This document shows positions 8,287-16,358 of a DNA stretch of 64,000 nt, piece by piece. Source of the DNA: Kribbella catacumbae DSM 19601. Its GTDB lineage: Bacteria; Actinomycetota; Actinomycetes; Propionibacteriales; Kribbellaceae. A model generated the notes under the pieces. It made no database searches, was not told where the DNA came from, and was given only the letters and a program-made list of their open reading frames with translations. The position numbers and the translations under genes were made by a program. The DNA is taken from assembly GCF_000372465.1 (NCBI RefSeq), contig NZ_AQUZ01000028.1:1-64000 (forward strand), read 5' to 3'. Within the stretch, counting starts at the first letter, position 1. Every line of letters starts with the position of its first letter.

Positions 8287-8305
8287 AACGATAACCGTTG
8301 TCATT
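8287..8305 (-). promoter_or_regulatory. Fur-family (Zur-like) operator over the importer promoter
   Basis: On the minus strand AATGACAACGGTTATCGTT is a 9-1-9 dyad with seven of nine base pairs matching. It contains the likely -10 (TATCGT), 7 nt before the GTG start. It does not resemble the DtxR/IdeR iron box that this same window carries at 60114. Its TGAnAAC.GTTnTC layout is closer to actinobacterial Zur boxes. Zinc control is an inference from shape, not a proven match. Confidence 0.5.
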
Positions 8306-8315
8306 CCCGTTTGTT

Positions 8316-8372
8316 CAAGCACCCCCACGCTCGCCGGGTGCTTGACGGATTCTTGCGCGGGAGTTCTACTAC
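8316..8372 (+). promoter_or_regulatory. Hairpin and putative promoter upstream of the GntR-ABC operon
   Basis: CAAGCACCC (8316-8324) and GGGTGCTTG (8336-8344) form a perfect 9-bp inverted repeat with an 11-nt loop. The right arm overlaps TTGACG (8342-8347), a good -35. A TACTAC at 8367-8372 is a possible -10, although the 19-bp spacing is long and alternatives a few bases earlier exist. Long spacers are common in promoters under YtrA-type GntR regulators, so the first gene product may act here. Confidence 0.4.
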
Positions 8373-8402
8373 CTTCATAGGGAAATAGGACTGGGAGGGG
8401 CG

Positions 8403-8804
8403 ATGTTCGCGTTCCGTCTGGACAGCCGGTCTGGAGTGCCGCCGTACCTACAGCTGGTGCACCAGGTCAGGCAGGCGCTTTTGCTGGGCTACCTGCTCCA
8501 GGGAGATCGGCTCCCGCTGATCCGGGAGGCGGTCGAGCAGTTGGCGATCAATCCCAACACCGTCTCCAAGGCGTATCGGCAGCTGGAGCAGGAGGGCCTG
8601 GTGAGCGCCAAGCCCGGGGTTGGCACCTTCATCACCGGTGCACCTGCGGTGACGATGGTTCCTGCCACCTATACGACGTTGCGCCGGGGCTTGGACAAGT
8701 GGTTGCGAGGCGCCTACGCCGCGGGGCTGGACGAGGAAGCGATCGTGGCGCTCTTCGCCACGGCCAATCGCGAGGTCGGCGAGGGCAGCGAGGGCGTGGC
8801 ATGA
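8403..8804 (+). CDS. GntR-family (YtrA-like) transcriptional regulator
   Basis: This is a 133-residue protein. The N-terminal winged helix has PPYLQLVHQVRQALLLGYL, then AINPNTVSKAYRQLEQEGLV as the recognition helix and GVGTFIT as the wing. The effector domain is very short, with one helical stretch, as in the YtrA subfamily. It overlaps the next gene by 4 nt (ATGA). YtrA-type regulators normally repress their own operon, which encodes an ABC exporter induced by cell-wall antibiotics. Here the next two genes are exactly an ABC ATPase and permease. Confidence 0.9.
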   Translation: MFAFRLDSRSGVPPYLQLVHQVRQALLLGYLLQGDRLPLIREAVEQLAINPNTVSKAYRQLEQEGLVSAKPGVGTFITGAPAVTMVPATYTTLRRGLDKWLRGAYAAGLDEEAIVALFATANREVGEGSEGVA

Positions 8805-9673
8805 GTGCCCCGGTGCTTGAGACCTCGGGCCTCGGCAGACGGTACCGGTCGGTGTGGGCGCTTCGGGACTGTGACCTGGCCTTGCCTGCCGGGCGGGTGA
8901 TCGCGCTGGTCGGCCCGAACGGCGCCGGCAAGACCACCTTCCTCCGTCTGACCGTGGGGCTGCTTCGGCCGACCGAGGGGGAGATCACGGTTCTCGGGTC
9001 GCCGGCCGGACGGGAGTCGGCCGACTCTCTCGCCGACATCGGCTTCGTCGCCCAGGACCATCCGCTCTACAAGCGTTTCCTGGTACGGGATCTGTTACGG
9101 ACCGGAGCTGCGCTCAACCTCCGCTGGGATCAGGCGCTCGCGGAGAATCGACTCGAGGCCCTCGAGATTCCCCTCGATCAACGGGTCGGCACCCTGTCCG
9201 GCGGCCAGCACGCCCAGGTCGCGCTGACCCTGGCGCTGGCCAAGCGGCCGAAGCTACTCGTCCTCGACGAGCCGGTCGCCGGGCTCGATCCGCTGGCGCG
9301 ACTCACGTTCCTGCAGGCCTTGATGGGCGCTGTCGCGGAAGAGGAGTTGACCGTTCTGCTGTCGTCCCACATCCTTCCCGAGCTGGAGCGGGTCTGCGAC
9401 TACCTCATCGTGCTGACCGGTGGACGAGTTCAGCTGGCCGGCGAGATCGACGAGTTGCTGTCCGCGCACCGGTTGCTGATCGGACCGTCCGAGCCGACGA
9501 TGGCCAGCGCGCCCGGCGTGATCCATGTGAGCAGAGGCGACCGGCAGGCCAACGCGATCGTGCGGACCGACGGAGGTCCCGTTCTCGCCGGATGGGAGTC
9601 CCGGCCGATCGGTCTCGAGGAACTCGTGCTGGCCTACCTCCACCGAACGCCTCCTATCCCAAGCACACGGTAG
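8801..9673 (+). CDS. ABC transporter ATP-binding protein (YtrB-like)
   Basis: This is a 290-residue ABC ATPase with Walker A GPNGAGKTT, signature LSGGQHAQVAL, Walker B LLVLDEPVAGLDP and switch His in LLSSHILPELE. The signature motif has His where Arg is common (GGQHAQ), as in several drug/bacteriocin exporters. The start is the ATG at 8801, which overlaps the GntR stop. About 70 extra C-terminal residues follow the nucleotide-binding core. It pairs with the permease at 9684 and probably exports a drug or peptide, or protects the envelope. Confidence 0.9.
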   Translation: MSAPVLETSGLGRRYRSVWALRDCDLALPAGRVIALVGPNGAGKTTFLRLTVGLLRPTEGEITVLGSPAGRESADSLADIGFVAQDHPLYKRFLVRDLLRTGAALNLRWDQALAENRLEALEIPLDQRVGTLSGGQHAQVALTLALAKRPKLLVLDEPVAGLDPLARLTFLQALMGAVAEEELTVLLSSHILPELERVCDYLIVLTGGRVQLAGEIDELLSAHRLLIGPSEPTMASAPGVIHVSRGDRQANAIVRTDGGPVLAGWESRPIGLEELVLAYLHRTPPIPSTR

Positions 9674-9683
9674 GAGCACCGAC

Positions 9684-10634
9684 ATGATCTGGTTCACTTG
9701 GCGTCAGCACAGAGGAGAAGCAGTCGGTCTCGCCGCGATGCTGGCGGTGCTCGGCGGCATCGCGCTCATCAGCGGCCTTCCGATGCACAGCGCGTACGAC
9801 GGCGACGGCATCGCCGCCTGCCAGCAAGCCAATGGGGTAACCGAGTCCTGCAGGCAGCTGCTCGACTCCTTCCGAGACAAGTTCGCCGGACTGCCCGCGC
9901 AGGCGGCAGGACAGCTGAACCTGCTGCCCCTGGTCGTTGGAGTCCTGGTCGGGGCGCCCCTGCTCGCCCGAGAGTACGAGCAGGGAACCTGGCAGCTGGC
10001 CTGGACGCAAGCAGTTCCCCGAACTCGCTGGGTGGTTGTCAAACTCGCCATCGTCCTGGCGGCCGTGACCGCAGCGGCGATCGTTCTCAGCCTCGTACTC
10101 CGGTGGTGGCTGCGGCCGCTGTTCCCGTCTGCCTTCAGTGTGGAGAGGTTCAACTATGCCGCGCCGGTTCTCTGGGGGTACTTCGTACTGGCTGTCGCAA
10201 CAGGCATCCTTGCCGGCGCGTTGCTCAAACGTTCCCTTCCGGCGATGGTCGCGACCCTCGCCGTGTTCCTCCCGCTCCGGCTCGCCGTCGAGTTCTGGCT
10301 GCGACCCAGGTACATGACGCCGGTGACGGCCGTTGACCCTGTACCGGGCAGCGGAGCTGTCACCCAACAGATCTCGCAGGGCGACAACTGGGTGCTGGAC
10401 AACTACCTTGTCGGTCCGTCGGGCCAACGGCTCAGCGACGGCGACGAGTTCCAGCTCCTCGGGGGAGGCACTGTCGATGAGGCGACCCTCGCCCAGCACG
10501 GACTCAGGGAAGCCGTGACCTATCACCCAGCCTCCCGCTACTGGGACTTCCAGATCATCGAGACCGCCATCTTCGGAGGGCTGGCCCTCACCTTCGCGCT
10601 CCTGGTGATCTGGCGGATCCGCCACTGGTCGTGA
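9684..10634 (+). CDS. ABC-2 type permease of the GntR operon
   Basis: This is a 316-residue membrane protein with about six hydrophobic segments: near the N-terminus (VGLAAMLAVLGGIALIS), in the middle (LNLLPLVVGVLVGAPLL), and at the very C-terminus (GGLALTFALLVIWRI). A large extracytoplasmic loop separates the first two helices and another the last two. The first residues, MIWFTWRQHR, are typical of actinobacterial ABC permeases linked to YtrA-type regulators. It is 10 nt behind the ATPase gene. Its substrate is unknown. Confidence 0.8.
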   Translation: MIWFTWRQHRGEAVGLAAMLAVLGGIALISGLPMHSAYDGDGIAACQQANGVTESCRQLLDSFRDKFAGLPAQAAGQLNLLPLVVGVLVGAPLLAREYEQGTWQLAWTQAVPRTRWVVVKLAIVLAAVTAAAIVLSLVLRWWLRPLFPSAFSVERFNYAAPVLWGYFVLAVATGILAGALLKRSLPAMVATLAVFLPLRLAVEFWLRPRYMTPVTAVDPVPGSGAVTQQISQGDNWVLDNYLVGPSGQRLSDGDEFQLLGGGTVDEATLAQHGLREAVTYHPASRYWDFQIIETAIFGGLALTFALLVIWRIRHWS

Positions 10635-10705
10635 ACACCACGGCGGGGACCCGGCTTCTGGCAAACTGACCGGCTCGCGGGCACCATCTCAAATCGAGGC
10701 GGACT

Positions 10706-11446
10706 ATGAGTGAGGCCGAACGCCTGACGGCGATCCAGCAGAGCGTCGATACCTTCAGTCGATCCGTCGTGGACGGGCTGAACCTGCCGGCGGACGCCCG
10801 CTGTCTGGAACTGGGAGCCGGTGCCGGCTCGATCAGCAGCTGGCTGGCAGAACGCTTTCCGGACGGCCAGGTCGTTGCCGTGGACAAGGACATTGCGTTG
10901 TTCAAGGCGAGGCATCCAGCGAACCTGCGACTGGTCCAGGCCGACGTCAACGAGTTGCGGATGGAGCCCGGAAGCTTCGAGCTGATCCATGCTCGTTTCT
11001 TGCTCTGTCACCTGCCCTCCCGCGACGAACTGCTCGCAGCAGCCGTGCGGTGGCTGGCACCGGGTGGCTGGCTCGTCGTCGCCGATCCCTACCAACTGCC
11101 CGCGGCGACCTCGCCCTTTCCTGTGATCCGTCGGATCATGGCCGCCTACGAGGATCGATACGCGGCCCTCGGCACAGATCTCACGTGGTCGCGACGGTTA
11201 CCTTCGACCCTCGCATCGCTCGGCCTGACAGAGCTCGGGCATGCCGGATTCCTCGGCTGCCTCGGTGGCGGCGAACGAGACCGCTGGCGGGCGCTGCTCG
11301 ATCCGGTCATGCCGGAGCTGATCGCTAGGGGATCCGTGACCCAGCAGGACGCCGACCACTTTCACGATGCGCTGGACGACCCTTCTTTCCTGGACATCCC
11401 GCAGTTCACCCTTGCTGCGTGGGGACGAGCCGCCAACCGAACTTAG
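10706..11446 (+). CDS. Class I SAM-dependent methyltransferase
   Basis: This is a 246-residue protein. Motif I is CLELGAGAGSISSWLAE, the acidic residue after beta-2 is VVAVDKD, a VQADVNEL motif follows, and FELIHARFLLCHLP is motif IV. WLAPGGWLVVADPYQ marks motif VI. The C-terminal part resembles the UbiE/Methyltransf_25 group. GAGG lies 7 nt before the ATG. It is downstream of the ABC operon with a 71-nt gap, so co-transcription is possible. The substrate is unknown. Confidence 0.85.
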   Translation: MSEAERLTAIQQSVDTFSRSVVDGLNLPADARCLELGAGAGSISSWLAERFPDGQVVAVDKDIALFKARHPANLRLVQADVNELRMEPGSFELIHARFLLCHLPSRDELLAAAVRWLAPGGWLVVADPYQLPAATSPFPVIRRIMAAYEDRYAALGTDLTWSRRLPSTLASLGLTELGHAGFLGCLGGGERDRWRALLDPVMPELIARGSVTQQDADHFHDALDDPSFLDIPQFTLAAWGRAANRT

Positions 11447-11453
11447 TGACGAA

Positions 11454-11957
11454 CTACGCCGTCGGAGTGTGGGAGGCGTCGGTTGGGGGAGTGTGTTCGA
11501 GGGTGGTTTTGAGGGTGGTGAGGGTGTTGGCGAGTTCGTTGTCGATGGCTGCGGAGGCGGGGTGGCTGGTGTCCAGCCGGACGGTGACGTGGGAGGTGCC
11601 GTCGGCAACGAAATCGACCTCTAGTTCGCCGTGGTAGCCGGGGTTGCCGGGTGAGCCCCAGCGCAGCGTGCGGTTCTCCTCGACGACGTCGATCCAGGCC
11701 TCGCGGTGGACGGGTTGGCCCGATGGGTCGTCGGCCGTCACCTCGAGCTCGTGGTGGACGGGCTGCTGAGGTCGCCGGGCTTCGATGCCTTGCGCGTCGG
11801 CCGGTAGCGCCTCAGTCGGATGTACGTCTGTCATCCGGGGCAGGAACTGCGGGAGGTGCTGGAGGTCGGACAGGTACTCGAAGACGATGTTCGCCGCGAC
11901 GTCCACAGTCGTCGACGCTTCATGGTGTGCCATCTGGGCCGCCTTCCGCTGAGCCAT
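11454..11957 (-). CDS. SRPBCC-fold (polyketide cyclase/START-like) protein
   Basis: This is a 167-residue protein, or 159 if it starts at MAHHEAS. The N-terminal pattern TTVDVAANIVFEYLSDLQHLPQFLPRM is the classic first strand and helix of SRPBCC ligand-binding folds. WGSPGNPGYHGELEVDFV and THVTVRLD follow as later strands. Such proteins bind hydrophobic ligands, or act as cyclases or coenzyme-Q-binding-like proteins. No catalytic residues can be assigned. It is convergent with the methyltransferase (8-nt gap) and appears monocistronic. Confidence 0.75.
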   Translation of the reverse strand: MAQRKAAQMAHHEASTTVDVAANIVFEYLSDLQHLPQFLPRMTDVHPTEALPADAQGIEARRPQQPVHHELEVTADDPSGQPVHREAWIDVVEENRTLRWGSPGNPGYHGELEVDFVADGTSHVTVRLDTSHPASAAIDNELANTLTTLKTTLEHTPPTDASHTPTA

Positions 11958-12125
11958 CGCCTTCAGGTACCCAGGCTGCTGTCACGGAATGCAGAGAGCT
12001 GTCAGAGGATCATGCAGGTTGTGGTCAGCGTCGTGTGCACCGCGCAGCCGAGAGCGGAGTCCGCGCCTGGGCAGGAGCTCGTCGTGTACCACGCAGAACC
12101 GGCTACCCGCAGCGCCGAAGCCCTG

Positions 12126-13046
12126 TCACTCCTCAGCACTCTCGTCAACTGGTAACACTGCCGCGTGGAGGGCGGCGGCGACGACCTCGATCGCGGGGGT
12201 TCTGGCGGCGCGGGTGAGCAGGAAGACCTCGCGGTCGATCGTGCCTTCGGCCAGCGTTCGTACGGCGACGCCTGGTACGCCGTACCCGAGGACGAGGTCG
12301 GGGAGCAGCGCGCAAGCGCCGGCCGATCGGACCATCTCGACGAGGATGAGGAAATCGTCCGAGGCGTAGCGCAGATCCGGTTCGAAGCCGCCGAGGGCCC
12401 GGCAGGCACGGATCTGCATGTCGCGATGGCCGGTACCGGGCTGGCAAGCGGCCCACTGTGCCTCGGCGAGTTGCGCCATCTGCACGCGCGGGTTGCTTGC
12501 GAGCGGATGTGTCTCGGGCAGCACCAGGCGTACCTGCTCGCGCACCAGCGACTCGCGGGCCAGGTCGGCGTGGACCGGCCGCGGCTGGTCGGAGTACTCG
12601 TCGCCGACCACTGCGTCGAGCTGCCGCAGTCGCAGCGCGGGTATCGATGCCTCGACCTCCGCCTCGGTGACTTCGAGCCGGATGTCGGGATGGCTCTGTG
12701 CCAGCGCCGCGACCGCCGGAGCGACGATGCGCAGAAAGGCCGATTGGAAGGCCGACACCCGTACGACGCCGGTTGGGCGGCCGGCGGCGATCGCGGCAAC
12801 CTCAGCCTCAGCGGCCTCCATGCCGTCGAGCAGCACGGCCGCATGGCGTACCAGAGCCTGGCCGGCGTCGGTGAGCCGCACATTCCGGCCGGTGCGCTCG
12901 AGCAGCTTCGCGCCCGCCTCGCGTTCGAGGACGGCGAGCTGTTGCGAGATGGCGCTCGGCGAGTAGCCGAGCGACCGGGCGGCGCTGTGGACCGTTCCGC
13001 GGGCACTCAGCTCGCGAAGAAGGCGAAGGCGGTGGAGATCGAGCAT
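12126..13046 (-). CDS. LysR-family transcriptional regulator
   Basis: This is a 306-residue protein. The N-terminal HTH reads LHRLRLLRELSARGTVHSAA then YSPSAISQQLAVLEREAG. The substrate-binding domain starts near residue 90 (GVVRVSAFQSAFLRIVAP). It diverges from the EamA transporter at 13123, with a LysR-type T-N11-A palindrome in the 76-bp gap, so it most likely controls that transporter and itself. Actinobacterial LysR/EamA pairs often handle amino acids or their analogues, but the ligand here is unknown. Confidence 0.9.
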   Translation of the reverse strand: MLDLHRLRLLRELSARGTVHSAARSLGYSPSAISQQLAVLEREAGAKLLERTGRNVRLTDAGQALVRHAAVLLDGMEAAEAEVAAIAAGRPTGVVRVSAFQSAFLRIVAPAVAALAQSHPDIRLEVTEAEVEASIPALRLRQLDAVVGDEYSDQPRPVHADLARESLVREQVRLVLPETHPLASNPRVQMAQLAEAQWAACQPGTGHRDMQIRACRALGGFEPDLRYASDDFLILVEMVRSAGACALLPDLVLGYGVPGVAVRTLAEGTIDREVFLLTRAARTPAIEVVAAALHAAVLPVDESAEE

Positions 13047-13065
13047 CGTTCAGTAATGCTACCCA

Positions 13066-13080
13066 GTTTTGTGCGAAAAC
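13066..13080. promoter_or_regulatory. LysR-type operator
   Basis: GTTTT-gtgcg-AAAAC is a perfect 5-5-5 inverted repeat that fits the T-N11-A rule. It lies midway between the divergent LysR and EamA genes. It is the best candidate for the LysR binding site. Confidence 0.6.
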
Positions 13081-13122
13081 ATGAGATGGACGTGAACAGT
13101 TTGGCGCTGTCAGCATCGTCAG

Positions 13123-14061
13123 ATGGGTCCTCTCCTCTGCCTCCTCTCAGCCGTCTGTTTCGGCGCCATGGCGATCTTCGGCAAGCTCGCGTACGAGGCG
13201 GGGGTCGACCTTGGAGACCTGCTGCTCCTTCGCTTCGCGTTCGCGGCCGCGGCGCTGTTGGCGATCGCCCGCGCGACCGGAGCCTTCCGTGGGCTGTCGC
13301 GTCGGTCGATGGCGGCAGGCCTGGCCATGGGCGGGATCGGGTATGCCGCGCAGTCCGGTCTCTTCTTCGGGGCGCTGGAACGGATGGACGCGTCGTTGCT
13401 CGCGTTGATCCTCTACGTCTACCCGGCTTTGGTGATGCTCGGCGCGATCGCGCTGGGCCGCGAGAGGGCGTCGACTCGCCGGATCGCCGCGCTCCTGATC
13501 GCCTCCAGTGGCACGGCCCTGGTCCTGGGTGGCGCGGCCTCGGGCGGCCTGGATCCGCTGGGGGCTGCGATGGGCCTTGGCGCTGCAGTTGCCTACAGCA
13601 TCTACATCCTTGCCGGTGACCGAGTAGGTGCGACCACGCCGCCGATCGCCCTCTCCGCACTCGTCTGCACCGGCGCCACCTGCACCTTCGCCCTGGCATC
13701 CGCCGTACAAGGCGGACCTCGGCTGGGATTCGCTCCTAGTGGTTGGCTTTGGCTGATCGCGATCGCGATGATCAGCACGGTCGCGGCCATCCTGACCTTC
13801 TTCGCGGGAATGGCACGGGTCGGCCCTTCGGCAGCCTCGATCCTCTCGACCTTCGAGCCCGTCATCACGGTCGCCCTCGCAGCCGCGGCATTCAGCGAGT
13901 CCCTGAACCCGATCCAGACCCTCGGCGGCCTCCTGGTGCTCAGCGCCGTCCTAGTAATCCAATGGCCCACCAGCCGACGGCAACCACCCGCGCCAGAGCC
14001 AGCTGCACCCGCCCCACGAAGGAATTCAGCTGGCCGCGCCCATCCCACCCTGGCGGCCTAA
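13123..14061 (+). CDS. EamA/DMT-family transporter
   Basis: This is a 312-residue protein with two EamA repeats of about five helices each: residues about 1-140 beginning MGPLLCLLSAVCFGAMAIFG, and about 150-290 beginning GAAMGLGAAVAYSIYILAGD. Both repeats contain typical glycine and proline positions, such as YVYPALVML and STFEPVITVALAAAAFSE. A Pro/Ala-rich tail follows. It is an inner-membrane exporter of a small metabolite, probably controlled by the divergent LysR gene. The short spacing fits a leaderless or very short leader. Confidence 0.9.
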   Translation: MGPLLCLLSAVCFGAMAIFGKLAYEAGVDLGDLLLLRFAFAAAALLAIARATGAFRGLSRRSMAAGLAMGGIGYAAQSGLFFGALERMDASLLALILYVYPALVMLGAIALGRERASTRRIAALLIASSGTALVLGGAASGGLDPLGAAMGLGAAVAYSIYILAGDRVGATTPPIALSALVCTGATCTFALASAVQGGPRLGFAPSGWLWLIAIAMISTVAAILTFFAGMARVGPSAASILSTFEPVITVALAAAAFSESLNPIQTLGGLLVLSAVLVIQWPTSRRQPPAPEPAAPAPRRNSAGRAHPTLAA

Positions 14062-14089
14062 GCACATCGGCAGCCCGGTCAGGTGACCG

Positions 14090-14189
14090 AGCCCACCAGT
14101 GGTGGGCTTGAACACCTTCTGGTGACCTTGAACAGGGTGGACCTTGTTCAAGGTCACCGTTAGGGGTCCAAGCCCACCACTGGTGGGCT
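14090..14189. repeat. Composite palindromic element between convergent genes (copy A)
   Basis: Three inverted repeats lie in a row. AGCCCACCA-g-TGGTGGGCT is at 14090-14108. GGTGACCTTGAACA (14121-14134) pairs with TGTTCAAGGTCACC (14145-14158). AGCCCACCA-c-TGGTGGGCT at 14171-14189 is the exact reverse complement of the first. The first and second modules recur at 31364-31454, also between convergent genes. A bidirectional terminator, or a dispersed REP-like element, is the likely nature. Confidence 0.75.
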
Positions 14190-14282
14190 CGCGGCCGAAA
14201 GGCCGGCGACGAGACCCGTAGGCACGATGCCGGGTGGGGGGCGGCCTCGGCGAAGTACCTCCCCGAACCGCTGAGCTAGCTG

Positions 14283-14312
14283 GCCATTTGGGAGGTTAAC
14301 CGCCCAAATGGC
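14283..14312. terminator. Terminator-like hairpin
   Basis: GCCATTTGGG (14283-14292) and CCCAAATGGC (14303-14312) form a perfect 10-bp stem. The 10-nt spacer holds the small palindrome GGTTAACC. It lies 35 bp beyond the 3' end of the minus-strand ABC permease gene. The sequence from 14190 to 14282 shows no gene. Confidence 0.6.
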
Positions 14313-14346
14313 GTGGTCGTGCTGCCGGTAGCCAATCTCATTCGGA

Positions 14347-15093
14347 CTAGTTCAGCTGTAGGCGGCGCCAGGAGAGCATCGCGAGGCCCGCGCTGGCGAG
14401 GACGACGGGGATGACGAGGGTGAGATGGGTGCTCGGGACGTCGGTGCTGATCGCCCAGAGCGCCGGGACCGAGAACGGAAACCACTGACCTGCTCCGGCT
14501 ATTGCGGCGATCTGGGAGAGCACGAGGATGCCGACAGCAACCGCGATTCCGGCCAGAATCGATCTGCCGATGGTGGCAGCCCAGGCGACCGGCATGGCAA
14601 TGACGCCGGTGAGGACGGCGAGGACGAACTGACGACCCAGGGCGGGTAACACGTCCGCAGGAATCGGGCCGAGCCCGAAAGCCAGCCCGAACACGAGCAA
14701 CGCCGCAAGCAAGGCCGCGCTGCAGAACAGCAACCAGGCAAGGTAAACCAGCAGCTTGGCCGCGGCAATCGTCGGGCGAGACACCGGGATCGCGAACAGC
14801 CCAGTGATGGTCCCGTCGCCGAACTCGCGCCCGAACATCCAGCTCAGCACCACCCCGCAGCCAAGCAGCCCGGCCGCCGCGGTCACCTGCGCGGCGATGG
14901 TCAGGTAGCCGGCCCATCCGCCCGGGTCGATCAGCGCACCGAGCTTCGCGGCGATCTGCGGATCACCGGTATTGGTTGCCAACAGCATCGATGAGCAGAT
15001 CAGGCTGACGCCGAGCACCAGGATGGCGGTCGTTGCCCGCGGCACCGTCCCCCGGGCGAGCTTGATCAACTCCGTCACCAGCGCGGGCGTCAC
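14347..15093 (-). CDS. ABC-2 type permease (TetR-linked exporter, minus cassette)
   Basis: This is a 248-residue protein with six hydrophobic segments: AILVLGVSLICSSMLL, the AAQVTAAAGLLGCGVVLSW region, LLVYLAWLLFCSAALLAALL, AVLTGVIAMPVAWAATIG, GIAVAVGILVLSQIAAI, and the C-terminal LTLVIPVVLASAGLAML. It starts by overlapping the ATPase stop by 4 nt. It forms the membrane part of an exporter encoded as tetR-ATPase-permease. The final residues WRRLQLN form a basic cytoplasmic tail. The substrate is unknown. Confidence 0.8.
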   Translation of the reverse strand: MTPALVTELIKLARGTVPRATTAILVLGVSLICSSMLLATNTGDPQIAAKLGALIDPGGWAGYLTIAAQVTAAAGLLGCGVVLSWMFGREFGDGTITGLFAIPVSRPTIAAAKLLVYLAWLLFCSAALLAALLVFGLAFGLGPIPADVLPALGRQFVLAVLTGVIAMPVAWAATIGRSILAGIAVAVGILVLSQIAAIAGAGQWFPFSVPALWAISTDVPSTHLTLVIPVVLASAGLAMLSWRRLQLN

Positions 15094-15806
15094 GAGGCGA
15101 GCTCCTCGTCGGCCCGGACGAGGGCGAAGAAGGATCGCTCGATGTCGACGCCGTGCGGATCGAGTGAGCCGATGATTCGGCCGGCGTTCAGGACGGAGAT
15201 GCGATCGGCGATCCGCGCGACCTCGTCGAGATGATGGCTGCTGACCAGTACGCCGGCGCCGGCCGCGGCCCGCCGTACGATCGCCTCGCGGAGCAGGATC
15301 ACGCCCGACGGGTCGAGGGAGTTGGTCGGCTCGTCGAGGACGATCAGCTGGGATTCGTGCTGCAGCGCTGCGGCGAGTCCGAGCCGCTGCCTGTTGCCCA
15401 GCGAGAGCTTTCCCGCCCTGCGATCGCCGTACTGCGCCAGCCGGAGCTCGCTGATGATCGACTCGACCATCTCGCCGATTCGAGCAGCGGGGATGCGGTG
15501 CAGCCGCGCGTTGAGGGCGAGGTTCTGCCGGCAGGTGAGTTCTCGATACGCCAACGGGTACTCGATCAAGTGCCCGACCGTCGCCCAGTCGGCGTGATTC
15601 AGCGGCCTTCCGGCGATCGTGACCGTGCCGTCGAGCGGTTTCAGCATCCCCAGCAACAGGCGCATCAGCGTGGACTTGCCGGCCCCGTTCAGCCCAACCA
15701 GGGCATGGATTTCACCAGGAGCAACGAGGAGATCCGCACCCCGTACGCCGGTGCCGTCGTCGAAGGTGCGGACCAGCCCGCATGCCTCGACCGCGTACTC
15801 ACCCAT
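15090..15806 (-). CDS. ABC transporter ATP-binding protein (TetR-linked, minus cassette)
   Basis: This is a 238-residue ATPase with Walker A GLNGAGKST, signature LSLGNRQRLGLAAAL, Walker B LIVLDEPTNSLDP and switch His in VSSHHLDEVA. The signature reads LSLGN rather than LSGGQ, as in several bacitracin/lantibiotic exporter ATPases. I start at MGEYAVEACGL (15806), which overlaps the TetR gene end by 8 nt. The longer frame lies within the TetR gene. It works with the permease at 14347. Confidence 0.88.
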   Translation of the reverse strand: MGEYAVEACGLVRTFDDGTGVRGADLLVAPGEIHALVGLNGAGKSTLMRLLLGMLKPLDGTVTIAGRPLNHADWATVGHLIEYPLAYRELTCRQNLALNARLHRIPAARIGEMVESIISELRLAQYGDRRAGKLSLGNRQRLGLAAALQHESQLIVLDEPTNSLDPSGVILLREAIVRRAAAGAGVLVSSHHLDEVARIADRISVLNAGRIIGSLDPHGVDIERSFFALVRADEELAS

Positions 15807-16353
15807 GGCGATCCACCAACACGTCAAGGGCAGCATTGATTGCCTGACCCAACTCTTCATCGTCGGCCAGGCTCCACTCGAGCAAGGCGGTGTTGAGCGC
15901 CGCCATCACCGCGCTCGCAGCAATGGCCGCCTCGCGTTGTCCCGTTCCGCCGTCGATGAGCGCCTCGACGATCACCGCTTCGGTCGCCGCCGTACCGCCG
16001 GTCATGGCGGCACGCAGCGCTGGCGTCTGGGCGACAATCCGAAGCCGCATCCGTACTTCGATGCTGGCCGGCGGCGGAAGCTGCTGCCACGCCGACCGGA
16101 TCCCACGCGCCGCCCGGCTGATCGGATCCAAGTCCGCCGATTCCCGGCGGACCGCCGCACCGATCAGCGGATCGTACGGATCACCGACCAGCAAACTCGC
16201 CTTCGTCGGAAAGTGCCGGAAGAACGTCATCTCCGTAACCCCGGCCCGCGCGGCAATCTGGCCGACGCTGGTGCCGTCGTACCCGTGCTCGGCAAACAGC
16301 TCCAGCGCCACCGTGAGCAACCGGTGCCGTGTCCTTTCAGTTTTCGAGGTCAC
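15799..16353 (-). CDS. TetR-family regulator (minus cassette)
   Basis: This is a 184-residue protein. The N-terminal HTH reads RHRLLTVALELFAEHGYDG then SVGQIAARAGVTEMTFFRHFPTK. The C-terminal ligand domain is unclassified and includes IEVRMRLRIVAQTPALRAAM. The GTG start sits 5 nt from a perfect 7-5-7 palindrome, which suggests a leaderless, self-repressed transcript. It is the first gene of a tetR-ATPase-permease operon, so it probably senses the drug or metabolite exported by that transporter. Confidence 0.88.
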   Translation of the reverse strand: MTSKTERTRHRLLTVALELFAEHGYDGTSVGQIAARAGVTEMTFFRHFPTKASLLVGDPYDPLIGAAVRRESADLDPISRAARGIRSAWQQLPPPASIEVRMRLRIVAQTPALRAAMTGGTAATEAVIVEALIDGGTGQREAAIAASAVMAALNTALLEWSLADDEELGQAINAALDVLVDRHG

Positions 16354-16358
16354 AGCAG

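Noticed and set aside
12165-13619. 484-codon plus frame opposite the LysR gene and into the EamA gene
   Set aside because: It crosses two genes with clear family motifs in other frames and has low-complexity composition.
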